Shown piece after piece: positions 23,498 through 31,863 of a DNA stretch of 64,000 nucleotides. The first letter of the stretch is position 1, and each line of letters opens with the position of its first letter. The position numbers were made by a program, and so were the translations under genes. Origin of the DNA: an uncultured Lactobacillus sp. (GTDB lineage Bacteria; Bacillota; Bacilli; Lactobacillales; Lactobacillaceae). Under the pieces are notes generated by a model, which was not told the origin of the DNA, searched no databases, and was given only the letters and a program-made list of their open reading frames with translations. Where the stretch lies: positions 124,001 through 188,000 of the forward strand of contig CALNAK010000021.1 in assembly GCA_937874185.1 (NCBI GenBank), read 5' to 3'.

Positions 23498-24396
23498 TAG
23501 TTATTCTCCTTCAAAACTGATTCGATCATAGCCATTCTAATAAAAGTTCCGTTGATCATTTGCTTAAAAATATATGACTTATCACATTCAACAATCTCAT
23601 CCGCAATTTCAACACCGCGATTAACTGGAGCTGGATGCATTATCATGGCATCTTTTTTCATCAAATTGACCCTTCTCATGTCCAAGCCATACTTCTCGAA
23701 GTAATCCTCTTTTGAGAAATTTTGATTTTCTTCCGTTGAGAGTCTTTCGTGTTGTACCCGTAAGAGCATGACAACGTCCATTTCACGACAGAGGTCATCA
23801 ACTGCTTTGTGAGGTCCCATTGCTTGAAATTCTGAAGTATACCAAGAATTCAATCCGCCAAAGTAAACGCTAGAACCTAATTGTGTCAAAATTTCAGCAT
23901 CTGAGTGAGCAACTCTTGAATGACTTAAATCACCTATAATGGCAACTTTCAGTCCATCTAGTCGACCATAATGTTCATAAATTGTCATTAGATCTAGTAG
24001 CGATTGTGAGGGATGTTGCCCTGCTCCATCACCAGCATTGATAATTGGAATTCCCAAATTACGATTAAGTAGTTGATTATAATATTCATCTTCACTGTGT
24101 CGGATAACTGCTAAATTTGCGCCAACACTTTCTAAGGTTCTGGCTGTATCATACAAGCTTTCACCCTTAGTAGTCGAGGATTTAGCGGCATCAAAAACTA
24201 TTTGTTGCATTCCTAATTTCATTTCAGCTACTTGGAAGCTAGATTTAGTTCTTGTACTGTTTTCAAAAAACATATTGACCGCAAATTTATCCTTGCCAAT
24301 CGTTGATTTTCTACCTTTCTTAAATTCCAAGGCTGATGTAATAAAGTCTTGGACTTCTTGATTTGATAGTTGTGACATAGAAAGTATATTTTTCAT
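23497..24396 (-). CDS. pyrB: Aspartate carbamoyltransferase, catalytic subunit
   Basis: PyrB makes carbamoyl-aspartate from carbamoyl phosphate and aspartate, the committed step of pyrimidine synthesis. The 299-residue protein has the carbamoyl-phosphate motif FFENSTRTKSSF (about residues 49-60), the HPSQSLLDL loop, and HPAPVNRGVEI. TTGGAGG precedes the ATG. No regulatory subunit gene (pyrI) follows, as is usual for Gram-positive bacteria. It is the first gene after the double-attenuator leader. Confidence 0.96.
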   Translation of the reverse strand: MKNILSMSQLSNQEVQDFITSALEFKKGRKSTIGKDKFAVNMFFENSTRTKSSFQVAEMKLGMQQIVFDAAKSSTTKGESLYDTARTLESVGANLAVIRHSEDEYYNQLLNRNLGIPIINAGDGAGQHPSQSLLDLMTIYEHYGRLDGLKVAIIGDLSHSRVAHSDAEILTQLGSSVYFGGLNSWYTSEFQAMGPHKAVDDLCREMDVVMLLRVQHERLSTEENQNFSKEDYFEKYGLDMRRVNLMKKDAMIMHPAPVNRGVEIADEIVECDKSYIFKQMINGTFIRMAMIESVLKENN

Positions 24397-24412
24397 TGTT
24401 TTCCTCCAAATT

Positions 24413-24499
24413 AAAAGGGCGTAGCCTTTATCCAGCTACCCCCTAAAAGTTTGGTATTATACAATCAACCTTTTAGACCTCACTGGATCTGATTAAAAG
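24413..24499 (-). promoter_or_regulatory. PyrR-type attenuator 2 (promoter-distal) of the pyr operon
   Basis: On the minus strand a PyrR-binding hairpin (24470-24499, apical sequence GATCCAGTGAGGTC, matching the UCCNGNGAGG consensus) is followed by an intrinsic terminator (24413-24443; arms GGGGGTAGC and GCTACGCCC with one mismatch, then TTTT) just ahead of pyrB. The segment CTAAAAG after the binding loop can also pair with CTTTTAG before the terminator, which would form the antiterminator. UMP-bound PyrR would favour termination. Confidence 0.85.
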
Positions 24500-24522
24500 T
24501 TCCCTTATTTTGTTAAGTAAAC

Positions 24523-24614
24523 AAAAAACTCCCTACCCACAAGGAGAGGAAGTTTACACTTTTTCTATTAAATGTGTAATGAACCTTCCAAGCCTCACAG
24601 GACCCGATTAAAAG
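24523..24614 (-). promoter_or_regulatory. PyrR-type attenuator 1 (promoter-proximal) of the pyr operon
   Basis: A first PyrR-binding hairpin lies at 24584-24614 (minus strand core GGTCCTGTGAGGCT, again matching UCCNGNGAGG). It is followed by a terminator at 24523-24546 (arms CTCCTT and AGGGAG, then TTTTTT). Together with the second unit it makes two successive attenuators in one leader before pyrB. Confidence 0.8.
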
Positions 24615-24628
24615 TTTTCGTTGCAAAT

Positions 24629-24657
24629 AATATATACGATTTAACGTTTACAGTCAA
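24629..24657 (-). promoter_or_regulatory. Sigma-A promoter of the pyr operon
   Basis: TTGACT and TATATT are separated by 17 bp on the minus strand. The -35 lies only 5 bp beyond the tyrS stop codon. The spacer also contains TGTAAACGTTAAAT (24639-24652), two mismatches from a cre site; that is a weaker observation. Confidence 0.75.
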
Positions 24658-24662
24658 TAGTT

Positions 24663-25907
24663 TTACTTAATTTGAGCCAAGAAGTACTTCTTCTTACCAC
24701 GACGAATAACGATGTACTTACCGTCAAATGATGTCTTAGGATCAATCTCTAAAGTTGTATCAGTTAACTTCTCACCATTGATTCTGATAGCTCCATTTTG
24801 AATATCTTCACGTGCTTGACGCTTTGATTTATCAACGTTTGTGGCAATAAGTAAATCAACCAAATTAATTGGATCATTTGAAATTTCTTCACTAGGAACA
24901 CCATGGAAGGCTTCTGCAACTTCAGCTGTTGTTAATTCTTGGATTTCACCTGAGAATAAAACTTCAGTAATCTTTTCAGCAGTCTTTAAAGCTTCTTTAC
25001 CATGAACAAATGTAGTTACTTCTTGTGCCAAAGTTTTTTGAGCAAGACGTTTTTCTGGAGCTGTCTTAACTGATTCTTCAAGGTCAGCAATTTCTTCTTT
25101 TGAAAGGAATGTAAATTTCTTCAACAAGTTGACAACATCTTTATCGTCTTGATTGAACCAGAATTGGTAGAACTCGTAAGGTGAAGTTTTTTCTGGATCA
25201 AGCCAAACAGCACCACCAGCAGTTTTACCAAATTTTGTTCCATCAGATTTTAATAATAATGGAATTGTTAGGGCATATACCTTAGCCTCTTGTCCTTCTG
25301 CCTTATGAATAAGATCAAGTCCAGCAGTCAAGTTACCCCATTGGTCTCCACCACCAATTTGTAATTGAACGTCATGTTGACGATATAGTGTTAGGAAATC
25401 AAGTGATTGAAGGATTTGGTATGTGAATTCTGTAAATGAAATACCAGCTTCAAGACGACTTGAAATAATTTCCTTATTCAACATTGTATTAACGTTAAAC
25501 AATTTACCGTAGTCACGTAGGAAGTCAAGAATTCCAATTGGTTCTGTCCAGTCGTAATTATTAACCATTGTGAAGTTACTAAAAATTCTCTTAGCTTGGT
25601 TACTCAATGCTTCAACATTATGATTAACTTGATCCATAGTTTGCATTGGACGTTCAGCTTTTTTACCACTTGGGTCACCAATTGAACCAGTTGCTCCACC
25701 AATAACGATGTATGGATGATGACCAGCGTTAGCGAATCTTTCCAATGTCATGAATGGCAATAAATGTCCAATATGCATTGAATCTCCAGTTGGATCCATT
25801 CCACAGTACAAAGAAATATCCTTACCATCAACTAAATCTCTTAAACCTTCTTCATCGGACTGTTGATTAATCAATCCACGCCATGATAATTCATCAATAA
25901 TATTCAT
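24663..25907 (-). CDS. tyrS: Tyrosyl-tRNA synthetase
   Basis: TyrS charges tRNA-Tyr. The 414-residue class I synthetase has the HIGH motif in GMDPTGDSMHIGHLLPF (about residues 36-52), the tyrosine-binding GGDQWGNL, the second signature KFGKTAGG, and a C-terminal S4-like RNA-binding domain (VDLLIATNVDKSKRQAREDI). AGGAGGAAGAG precedes the ATG. It is controlled by an upstream T-box riboswitch. No terminator is visible after its stop codon, so its transcript may run into the pyr leader. Confidence 0.97.
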   Translation of the reverse strand: MNIIDELSWRGLINQQSDEEGLRDLVDGKDISLYCGMDPTGDSMHIGHLLPFMTLERFANAGHHPYIVIGGATGSIGDPSGKKAERPMQTMDQVNHNVEALSNQAKRIFSNFTMVNNYDWTEPIGILDFLRDYGKLFNVNTMLNKEIISSRLEAGISFTEFTYQILQSLDFLTLYRQHDVQLQIGGGDQWGNLTAGLDLIHKAEGQEAKVYALTIPLLLKSDGTKFGKTAGGAVWLDPEKTSPYEFYQFWFNQDDKDVVNLLKKFTFLSKEEIADLEESVKTAPEKRLAQKTLAQEVTTFVHGKEALKTAEKITEVLFSGEIQELTTAEVAEAFHGVPSEEISNDPINLVDLLIATNVDKSKRQAREDIQNGAIRINGEKLTDTTLEIDPKTSFDGKYIVIRRGKKKYFLAQIK

Positions 25908-25949
25908 AACTCTTCCTCCTGTTGATTGTCCTCGTTAAATTATAGAAAT

Positions 25950-26150
25950 AAAAAAAGCGCCCCTGCAAATATGCAGGGACGCTCATGCGCGGTACCACCC
26001 AAATTCAAGTATTTCTACTTGCTCTTTACTCCTATAACGTAGGACACGAATTTTAGTTTCGTATTTGATAATCTACCCTGCTTGACTCACACCAACCGTC
26101 AATTCTCTGAACACCGAAGTAAATTACTACTCAATTTAAAACTAAAACTT
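25950..26150 (-). promoter_or_regulatory. Tyrosine-specific T-box riboswitch with terminator
   Basis: On the minus strand the leader contains Stem I elements (base helix AAGTTTTAGTTT with AAACTAAAATT; AGAGAATTGACGGTTGGTG), a UAC (Tyr) triplet in ATCAAATACGAAAC at the expected specifier position, the invariant T-box GGGTGGTACCGCG, and a terminator (25950-25983; AGCGTCCCTGCA with TGCAGGGGCGCT, then T residues). Uncharged tRNA-Tyr would stabilise the antiterminator and switch on tyrS. Confidence 0.95.
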
Positions 26151-26163
26151 ATTTATAATTAGA

Positions 26164-26192
26164 ATGATACACAGAGGTTGAATATTTTTCAA
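26164..26192 (-). promoter_or_regulatory. Candidate sigma-A promoter for tyrS leader
   Basis: TTGAAA and TATCAT with a 17-bp spacer lie on the minus strand just upstream of T-box Stem I. Confidence 0.6.
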
Positions 26193-26252
26193 GACCTTTT
26201 TTGATTCAGTTAACTTATTGTATAATGTAACTGCTTACTTTAGGGGGACGTT

Positions 26253-26828
26253 ATGAAAAAAACACTTTATTTGATGCGTCATGGTCAAACACTTTTTAAT
26301 ATTTTACACAAAATCCAAGGTTGGTGTGATTCACCATTAACTGACGTGGGAATCCAACAAGCAAAAGTTGCTGGACAATATTTTAAAGATAATCACATCA
26401 ATTTCGACGCTGCTTATTGTTCTACTGCTGAACGCTCCAGTGATACTTTGGAATTAGTTACTTCGATGCCTTATACCCGTCTAAAGGGATTACGTGAAAT
26501 GTATTTTGGCAAATTTGAGGGTGAACATGAATACTTGAATCCAAAAATTTCCGATGAGCACAAACATTATGGTAATTTCTTTGTTCAATATGGTGGCGAA
26601 GATAGTCAGACAACGCAAAACCGAGTTAACAAAACTTTAACTGATATTATGAATAAAGATTCCAACAACACGGTCCTTGCTGTCAGTCATGCCGGTGCAA
26701 TTATGAATTTCTCCGGTCGCTGGGCTGATCCAGATATGATTCGTCATAGTGGTTTCACTAATTGCAGTATTCTCAAATTTAGTTTTGAAAATAATAAATT
26801 TACTTTTGAAGATATAATTAATTTTTAA
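26253..26828 (+). CDS. Histidine phosphatase family protein (phosphoglycerate-mutase-like)
   Basis: This 191-residue cytoplasmic protein has the phosphohistidine motif LYLMRHGQTLFN (H10), WCDSPLTDVGIQQA, the arginine/glutamate region YCSTAERSSDTLEL and LREMYFGKFEG, and the second catalytic histidine in LAVSHAGAIMNF. This is the full set of the branch-1 histidine phosphatase superfamily. AGGGGGACG precedes the ATG, and a TATAAT lies about 30 bp upstream. It may be a phosphatase for sugar phosphates or other small molecules; true glycolytic mutase activity is unlikely because those enzymes are longer. Confidence 0.9.
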   Translation: MKKTLYLMRHGQTLFNILHKIQGWCDSPLTDVGIQQAKVAGQYFKDNHINFDAAYCSTAERSSDTLELVTSMPYTRLKGLREMYFGKFEGEHEYLNPKISDEHKHYGNFFVQYGGEDSQTTQNRVNKTLTDIMNKDSNNTVLAVSHAGAIMNFSGRWADPDMIRHSGFTNCSILKFSFENNKFTFEDIINF

Positions 26829-26885
26829 AATATAGATATTATTGAAAATCCAATTGAAGCATAATTAATTTAAATTATTATACCG

Positions 26886-26922
26886 AAAAACCTCCAACTC
26901 AGAATATGAATTGGAGGTTTTT
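26886..26922. terminator. Bidirectional terminator between histidine phosphatase and engB
   Basis: AAAACCTCCAA and TTGGAGGTTTT pair perfectly, with A residues before and T residues after the hairpin on the plus strand. The two flanking genes are convergent. Confidence 0.85.
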
Positions 26923-26939
26923 ATTTTGATATTAAAATT

Positions 26940-27524
26940 TTATTTCATATGGTCTTCAATCCAAGCCCAAACTTCATCTTTACCATATTTAGTTTCAGAA
27001 CTAAATAACTGTAGATCATCGGTTTGATTGACACCCATAGCATTTTTTACGGCATTTACTGTCTTATTCCATTGATTACCTTTGATTTTATCCATCTTAG
27101 TAGGAACAATCAAAGTAGGAATATGATAATAACTTACAAATTGATACATCGAAATATCATCATCACTAGGTTCATGACGTCCATCGACCAAAATAACCAC
27201 CCCACGTAAAACATCACGTGTTGTAAGGTATTCTTCAATCATTACGCCGAATTCTTCACGTTGTTTCTTAGAAACTTTAGCAAAACCATAACCTGGTACA
27301 TCAACCAAATATAGTTGATCTTCAATGTTATAGAAATTAAGTGTCTGCGTTTTACCAGGTGTACTTGATGTTCTGGCAAAACTTTTACGATTTATAAGTG
27401 TATTTATCAAAGATGACTTACCAACGTTAGAACGGCCCAAAAGAGCTATTTCAGGGTAACCTTCACCTGGATACTGTTTAGAACTAACTGCACTCAAATT
27501 CATCGATACATTATTTACTTGCAT
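26940..27524 (-). CDS. engB: Ribosome biogenesis GTPase YsxC/EngB
   Basis: EngB is an essential GTPase for late assembly of the large ribosomal subunit. The 194-residue protein has G1 GRSNVGKSSLIN, G2 around SSTPGKTQTLNF, G3 DVPGYGFAKV and G4 TKMDKIKGNQW. It follows clpX, as in many Firmicutes. Only 38 bp separate the clpX terminator tail from its start, so it probably depends on readthrough of that terminator or on a promoter inside clpX. Confidence 0.96.
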   Translation of the reverse strand: MQVNNVSMNLSAVSSKQYPGEGYPEIALLGRSNVGKSSLINTLINRKSFARTSSTPGKTQTLNFYNIEDQLYLVDVPGYGFAKVSKKQREEFGVMIEEYLTTRDVLRGVVILVDGRHEPSDDDISMYQFVSYYHIPTLIVPTKMDKIKGNQWNKTVNAVKNAMGVNQTDDLQLFSSETKYGKDEVWAWIEDHMK

Positions 27525-27562
27525 AATTCACCTCAATTAAGACATTTTACCATATTTGAAAT

Positions 27563-27588
27563 AAAAAAAGGTCGCCTACTAGGCAACC
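27563..27588 (-). terminator. Intrinsic terminator overlapping the clpX stop codon
   Basis: Minus-strand GGTTGCC and GGCGACC pair (one G-U) around TAGTA, followed by TTTTTTT. The clpX TAG stop codon is part of the loop. Confidence 0.8.
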
Positions 27589-28826
27589 TCTCCATTTTTA
27601 AGAATCAATTCTGGTTCTTTAACTTTGCGAACAGCGTCCTTAGTTACTTTGACACCTTCAACATCATCACGGCCCGGAATATCAAACATAGTATTTTGCA
27701 TTGTTTCTTCAACAATTGATCTCAATCCACGAGCACCAGTATTTCTTTCAATGGACATCTTAGCAATTTCTTTAAGTGCTCCATCAGTAAAGCTAAGTTT
27801 AACTCCATCAAGATCCAACAACTCGACATATTGCTTAATAAGAGCATTTTTAGGCTTTGTAAGGATATTAACCAAGTCATCCTCTGTAAGCTTCTCAAGC
27901 GCTGTTACGATAGGAATACGGCCAATGAATTCAGGAATGATACCAAACTTCATCAAATCTTCTGGAATGATTTGTTGCATCAAACTCTTTTCTTCAGCCA
28001 CATTAGCTTTTTGTTCAGCACCGAAACCAATTGTCTTATCACCTAAACGGTTTTTAACGATTGTTTCGATACCATCAAAAGCACCACCAACAATAAAGAG
28101 GATATTAGTAGTATCAATTTGAATTAGTTCTTGTTGAGGATGCTTTCTACCACCCTGTGGTGGAACACTAGCAATGGTTCCTTCAAGAATCTTCAAAAGT
28201 GCTTGTTGAACACCTTCACCAGAAACATCACGTGTAATAGAAACATTTTCACTCTTCTTAGCTATCTTATCAATTTCATCAATATAGACAATACCATGTT
28301 CAGCCTTGTCTACATCAAAATCAGCATTTTGCAATAACTTCAAAAGAATATTCTCAACATCTTCTCCAACGTAACCAGCCTCAGTAAGCGTAGTAGCGTC
28401 AGCAATTGCGAACGGCACCTTCAAGATACGTGCTAGAGTTTGAGCCAAGAAAGTCTTACCTGAACCAGTAGGTCCAATTAAGGCAATATTACTCTTTTGT
28501 AACTCTGTTTCGCCATCTTTAAGATGTTCCATTTTATTAATTCTCTTATAGTGATTATAAACAGCAACTGACAATGCCCTCTTAGCATCAGTTTGTCCAA
28601 TCACGTAATCGTCAAGAATCTTTTTAATTCCAGCAGGTGTAGGAATATTATCTAGGTCTAATGGTGTTGCTTCATTAAGTTCCTCATCAATAATTTCCTT
28701 ACATAAATCTATACACTCATTACAAATATAGACGCCTGGTCCAGCAACTATTTTTTTAACTTGATCTTGTGTCTTACCACAAAATGAACAGCTAATTGTG
28801 CCAGTATTTTCTGTACTATCAAACAT
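27579..28826 (-). CDS. clpX: ATP-dependent Clp protease ATP-binding subunit ClpX
   Basis: ClpX is the hexameric AAA+ unfoldase that feeds proteins to ClpP. The 415-residue protein starts with the zinc-binding domain CSFCGK...CNECIDLC (about residues 13-37), then Walker A in LIGPTGSGKTFLAQTLAR, pore loop GYVGEDVEN, Walker B IVYIDEIDKI, and sensor 2 NTGARGLRSI. I chose the ATG at 28826, because AAGGAG lies 9 nt upstream; this gives the standard N-terminus MFDSTENTG. It has its own promoter behind the tig terminator and precedes engB. Confidence 0.97.
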   Translation of the reverse strand: MFDSTENTGTISCSFCGKTQDQVKKIVAGPGVYICNECIDLCKEIIDEELNEATPLDLDNIPTPAGIKKILDDYVIGQTDAKRALSVAVYNHYKRINKMEHLKDGETELQKSNIALIGPTGSGKTFLAQTLARILKVPFAIADATTLTEAGYVGEDVENILLKLLQNADFDVDKAEHGIVYIDEIDKIAKKSENVSITRDVSGEGVQQALLKILEGTIASVPPQGGRKHPQQELIQIDTTNILFIVGGAFDGIETIVKNRLGDKTIGFGAEQKANVAEEKSLMQQIIPEDLMKFGIIPEFIGRIPIVTALEKLTEDDLVNILTKPKNALIKQYVELLDLDGVKLSFTDGALKEIAKMSIERNTGARGLRSIVEETMQNTMFDIPGRDDVEGVKVTKDAVRKVKEPELILKNGEVA

Positions 28827-28862
28827 ATGCGATTTCTCCTTCAATAGTTCCAATACTTTGAA

Positions 28863-28891
28863 AGTCTAGCATGGTAATAAATAAGAGTAAA
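28863..28891 (-). promoter_or_regulatory. Candidate clpX promoter (extended -10)
   Basis: TTTACT and TAGACT are 17 bp apart on the minus strand, with TGC just before the -10. It lies between the tig terminator and clpX. Confidence 0.6.
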
Positions 28892-28918
28892 GTAATTAGT
28901 TTTTAAACTATCTTTTTT

Positions 28919-28945
28919 ACAAAAAAAGGAAGCCATCAGGCTTCC
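28919..28945 (-). terminator. Intrinsic terminator of tig
   Basis: GGAAGCC and GGCTTCC form a 7-bp GC-rich stem with loop TGAT, followed by seven T residues on the minus strand. Confidence 0.9.
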
Positions 28946-28968
28946 AAGTTTTCAAATCAAAGTATCAC

Positions 28969-30255
28969 TTATTTTTCTTCAGCTGAGTCAACAATTAATT
29001 CAATTGCTTTCTTAGCAGCAATGTCATGAGCCAACATGTCATCAGTAAGTGCATTTCTAACAGCTGATTCTTCCATCTTGTATTCATCAGAAAGTGATTT
29101 GATTTCAGCATGAATCTCGTCTTCTGAAGGTTTGATGCCTTCTTTAGCAACGATAGCTTCAATAACTAAATCAGTCTTAACACGTTCTTGTGCATCCTTA
29201 GTGAATTGGTTCTTCAAGCTTTCTTCGGTTGTACCAGTCATTTGGTAGTACAACTTAGGATCAATACCTTGACGACGTAAGTTAGCTAGGTATTGGTTCA
29301 ATTGATTTTCAACTTCAGTATCAATCATTGCTTGTGGAATTTCATCAATCTTAGCATTCTTAACTGCGCCAGAAATTGCTTCTTCTTGAATGTTTTCTTC
29401 AGCAGATTGCTTCTTTTGGTCTTTGATTTCGTCGTGAAGTTTTGTCTTTAATTCTTCAAGTGTGTCAACATCTTCGTCAACATCCTTAGCAAAATCATCA
29501 TCTAACTTAGGTAATTCCTTTGACTTAACTTCGTGAAGTTTTGTCTTGAAGATAGCCTTCTTACCAGCTAATTCTTTTGCTTGGTAGTCTTCTGGGAATG
29601 TAACGTTAACGTCAACATCTTCGCCAGCTGAGTGTCCAACCAATTCATCTTCGAATCCAGGAATGAATGAACCTGAACCTAATTCAAGTGAGTAGTTTTG
29701 TGCGCTACCACCATCAAATTCTTTACCATCAACAGAACCAACATAGTCAATAATTACTGTATCGCCGTTTTCAGCTTTACCATCTTTAAGAACTAATTCA
29801 GCTTGTTGTTTTTGCAAGTCAGCAAGACGATCTTCAACATCAGTCTTCATAACATTACGTTTTTGTTTCTTAACTTCGATACCCTTGTAATCGCCTAATT
29901 TAACATCAGGTTTAACAGTGATAGTTGCGCTGATTGCCCAAGGTGAATCTTTTTCCATTGAGTCAACACTAATTTGTGGTTGGTCAACTGGTTCAACTTT
30001 AGTTTCATCAACAGCATTTTGATATGCATCTGGTAGAACAGCGTTCAAAGCATCTTCGTACAATGCTTCTTCTCCGTACATACGGTTGAAGATTTGACGA
30101 GGTACTCTTCCCTTTCTGAATCCAGGAACATTCAAGCTCTTCTTTACACGGTCAAAAGCAGTATCTAAACCTTTTTTGATTGTGTCTTGGTCAATTTCAA
30201 ATTTTAATTCACCAGTATTGTTTTCTTTTTTTGTAAATTTAGCCTTAGCAGACAT
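28969..30255 (-). CDS. tig: Trigger factor (ribosome-associated chaperone and prolyl isomerase)
   Basis: Trigger factor binds the ribosomal exit tunnel and assists folding of new chains. The 428-residue protein has the N-terminal ribosome-binding signature FRKGRVPRQIFNRMYG (about residues 43-58), an FKBP-like domain (about 150-240, DTVIIDYVGSVDGKEFDGG and LVGHSAGEDVDVNVTFPEDY) and a helical C-terminal chaperone domain. GGAGGG precedes the ATG. It lies between tuf and clpX, the common Firmicutes order. Confidence 0.97.
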   Translation of the reverse strand: MSAKAKFTKKENNTGELKFEIDQDTIKKGLDTAFDRVKKSLNVPGFRKGRVPRQIFNRMYGEEALYEDALNAVLPDAYQNAVDETKVEPVDQPQISVDSMEKDSPWAISATITVKPDVKLGDYKGIEVKKQKRNVMKTDVEDRLADLQKQQAELVLKDGKAENGDTVIIDYVGSVDGKEFDGGSAQNYSLELGSGSFIPGFEDELVGHSAGEDVDVNVTFPEDYQAKELAGKKAIFKTKLHEVKSKELPKLDDDFAKDVDEDVDTLEELKTKLHDEIKDQKKQSAEENIQEEAISGAVKNAKIDEIPQAMIDTEVENQLNQYLANLRRQGIDPKLYYQMTGTTEESLKNQFTKDAQERVKTDLVIEAIVAKEGIKPSEDEIHAEIKSLSDEYKMEESAVRNALTDDMLAHDIAAKKAIELIVDSAEEK

Positions 30256-30368
30256 TTATATTATCCCTCCGGTATTTCAACGATCTCATACTTTGTAATA
30301 TTACCCTAAATTGGCAATATTGTAAACATTCGACGTGATTATAGGTATTTAAAGACATCATGTTTTCT

Positions 30369-30397
30369 ATTATATGATACTTTGACTCATTTTTGAA
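30369..30397 (-). promoter_or_regulatory. Candidate tig promoter
   Basis: TTCAAA and TATAAT are 17 bp apart on the minus strand, between the tuf terminator and tig. A second possible pair (TTTACA with TAATAT) lies closer to the gene. Confidence 0.5.
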
Positions 30398-30409
30398 CAT
30401 TTAAGCAAT

Positions 30410-30437
30410 AAAAAAAAGAGTTGGATTGACCAACTCT
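30410..30437 (-). terminator. Intrinsic terminator of tuf
   Basis: AGAGTTGG and CCAACTCT form a perfect 8-bp stem with a 5-nt loop, followed by a T run on the minus strand. Confidence 0.9.
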
Positions 30438-30466
30438 TTTTAAAGTAATCATTACTACCTTAGAAA

Positions 30467-31657
30467 TTAGTCTAAGATTTCTGTAACAACTCCGGCACCA
30501 ACAGTACGGCCACCTTCACGAACAGTAAATCTTGTACCATTTTCAATAGCAACTGGAGCAATCAAGTCAACTTCAAAAGTAACTTGGTCACCAGGCATAA
30601 CCATTTCTACACCATCTGGTAGTTCAATAACACCAGTAACATCAGTTGTATGGAAGTAGAATTGTGGACGGTAGTTTGAGAAGAATGGAGTATGACGTCC
30701 ACCTTCTTCTTTACTCATGATATAAACTTCACCCTTGAACTTGTTGTGAGTTTGGATTGAACCTGGCTTAGCAAGAACTTGTCCACGCTCGATTTGATCA
30801 CGGTTAATACCACGTAGTAAGATACCAACGTTATCTCCGGCTTCACCAATGTCAAGTGTCTTTCTGAACATTTCAAGACCAGTAACAGTAGACTTGATAA
30901 CCTCTGGCTTCAAACCAACGATTTCAACTTCGTCACCAATCTTAATTTCACCACGATCGATACGTCCTGAAGCAACAGTACCACGACCAGTAATAGTGAA
31001 GACATCTTCAACAGGCATCATGAATGGTTTAGTATTATCACGTTCTGGAGTTGGGATATATTCATCAACAACATCAAGTAATTCCTCAACGTGTTTAACT
31101 TCTTCAGGGTCTCCTTGAAGAGCCTTCAAAGCTGAACCACGGATAACAGGAATGTCATCCCCTGGGAAATCGTATTCTGATAATAATTCACGAACTTCCA
31201 TCTCAACTAGGTCAGTTAGTTCAGGGTCATCAACAAGGTCAGTCTTGTTTAAGAAGACAACGATGTAACCAACACCAACTTGTCTAGCAAGCAAGATGTG
31301 TTCACGTGTTTGTGGCATAGGACCATCAGTAGCAGCAACAACAAGGATGGCACCATCCATTTGTGCAGCACCAGTGATCATATTCTTAACGTAATCAGCA
31401 TGTCCTGGAGCATCAATATGTGCATAGTGACGCTTTTCAGTTTCATACTCAACATGGGCTGTGTTGATAGTAATCCCACGTTCTTTTTCTTCTGGAGCTT
31501 TATCGATATCAGCGTAATCTTCAGCCTTAGCTAAACCTTTGTCAGCCAAAACCTTAGTGATTGCTGCTGTTAAAGTAGTCTTACCGTGGTCAACGTGACC
31601 AATTGTCCCAATATTTACATGGGGCTTTGTTCTCTCATAATGTTCTTTTTCTGCCAT
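30467..31657 (-). CDS. tuf: Elongation factor Tu
   Basis: EF-Tu delivers aminoacyl-tRNA to the ribosome. The 396-residue GTPase shows G1 GHVDHGKTTL (about residues 19-28), switch I EKERGITINTAHVEYE, G3 DAPGHADYVK, G4 NKTD and SALKALQGD, followed by the two beta-barrel domains. AGGAGG precedes the ATG. It is monocistronic, with its own promoter and terminator, as is usual for lactobacilli where tuf sits apart from the str operon. Confidence 0.98.
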   Translation of the reverse strand: MAEKEHYERTKPHVNIGTIGHVDHGKTTLTAAITKVLADKGLAKAEDYADIDKAPEEKERGITINTAHVEYETEKRHYAHIDAPGHADYVKNMITGAAQMDGAILVVAATDGPMPQTREHILLARQVGVGYIVVFLNKTDLVDDPELTDLVEMEVRELLSEYDFPGDDIPVIRGSALKALQGDPEEVKHVEELLDVVDEYIPTPERDNTKPFMMPVEDVFTITGRGTVASGRIDRGEIKIGDEVEIVGLKPEVIKSTVTGLEMFRKTLDIGEAGDNVGILLRGINRDQIERGQVLAKPGSIQTHNKFKGEVYIMSKEEGGRHTPFFSNYRPQFYFHTTDVTGVIELPDGVEMVMPGDQVTFEVDLIAPVAIENGTRFTVREGGRTVGAGVVTEILD

Positions 31658-31735
31658 TACAAAGAATCCTCCTAAAATTTCATTTCATAAGATTGATCCA
31701 AAGAAAATGCTCTTTAGACGACTCTTTACTGAAAA

Positions 31736-31763
31736 ATTATACTACTTTCAGAGGTGAAAGCAA
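31736..31763 (-). promoter_or_regulatory. Candidate tuf promoter
   Basis: TTGCTT and TATAAT, 16 bp apart, lie about 80 bp upstream of tuf on the minus strand. Confidence 0.6.
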
Positions 31764-31863
31764 AGTAATTCAACGCAAATCACCGACTAAAAATATACTC
31801 TTTGGAGTATACAGGCCGTAAACGCAATTGTAAACACTCAAAGTGAAAAAACTTTAAAAAATT

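Noticed and set aside
27625..28122. 165-residue plus-strand ORF inside clpX
   Set aside because: It is an antisense shadow of the conserved AAA+ domain without its own signals.
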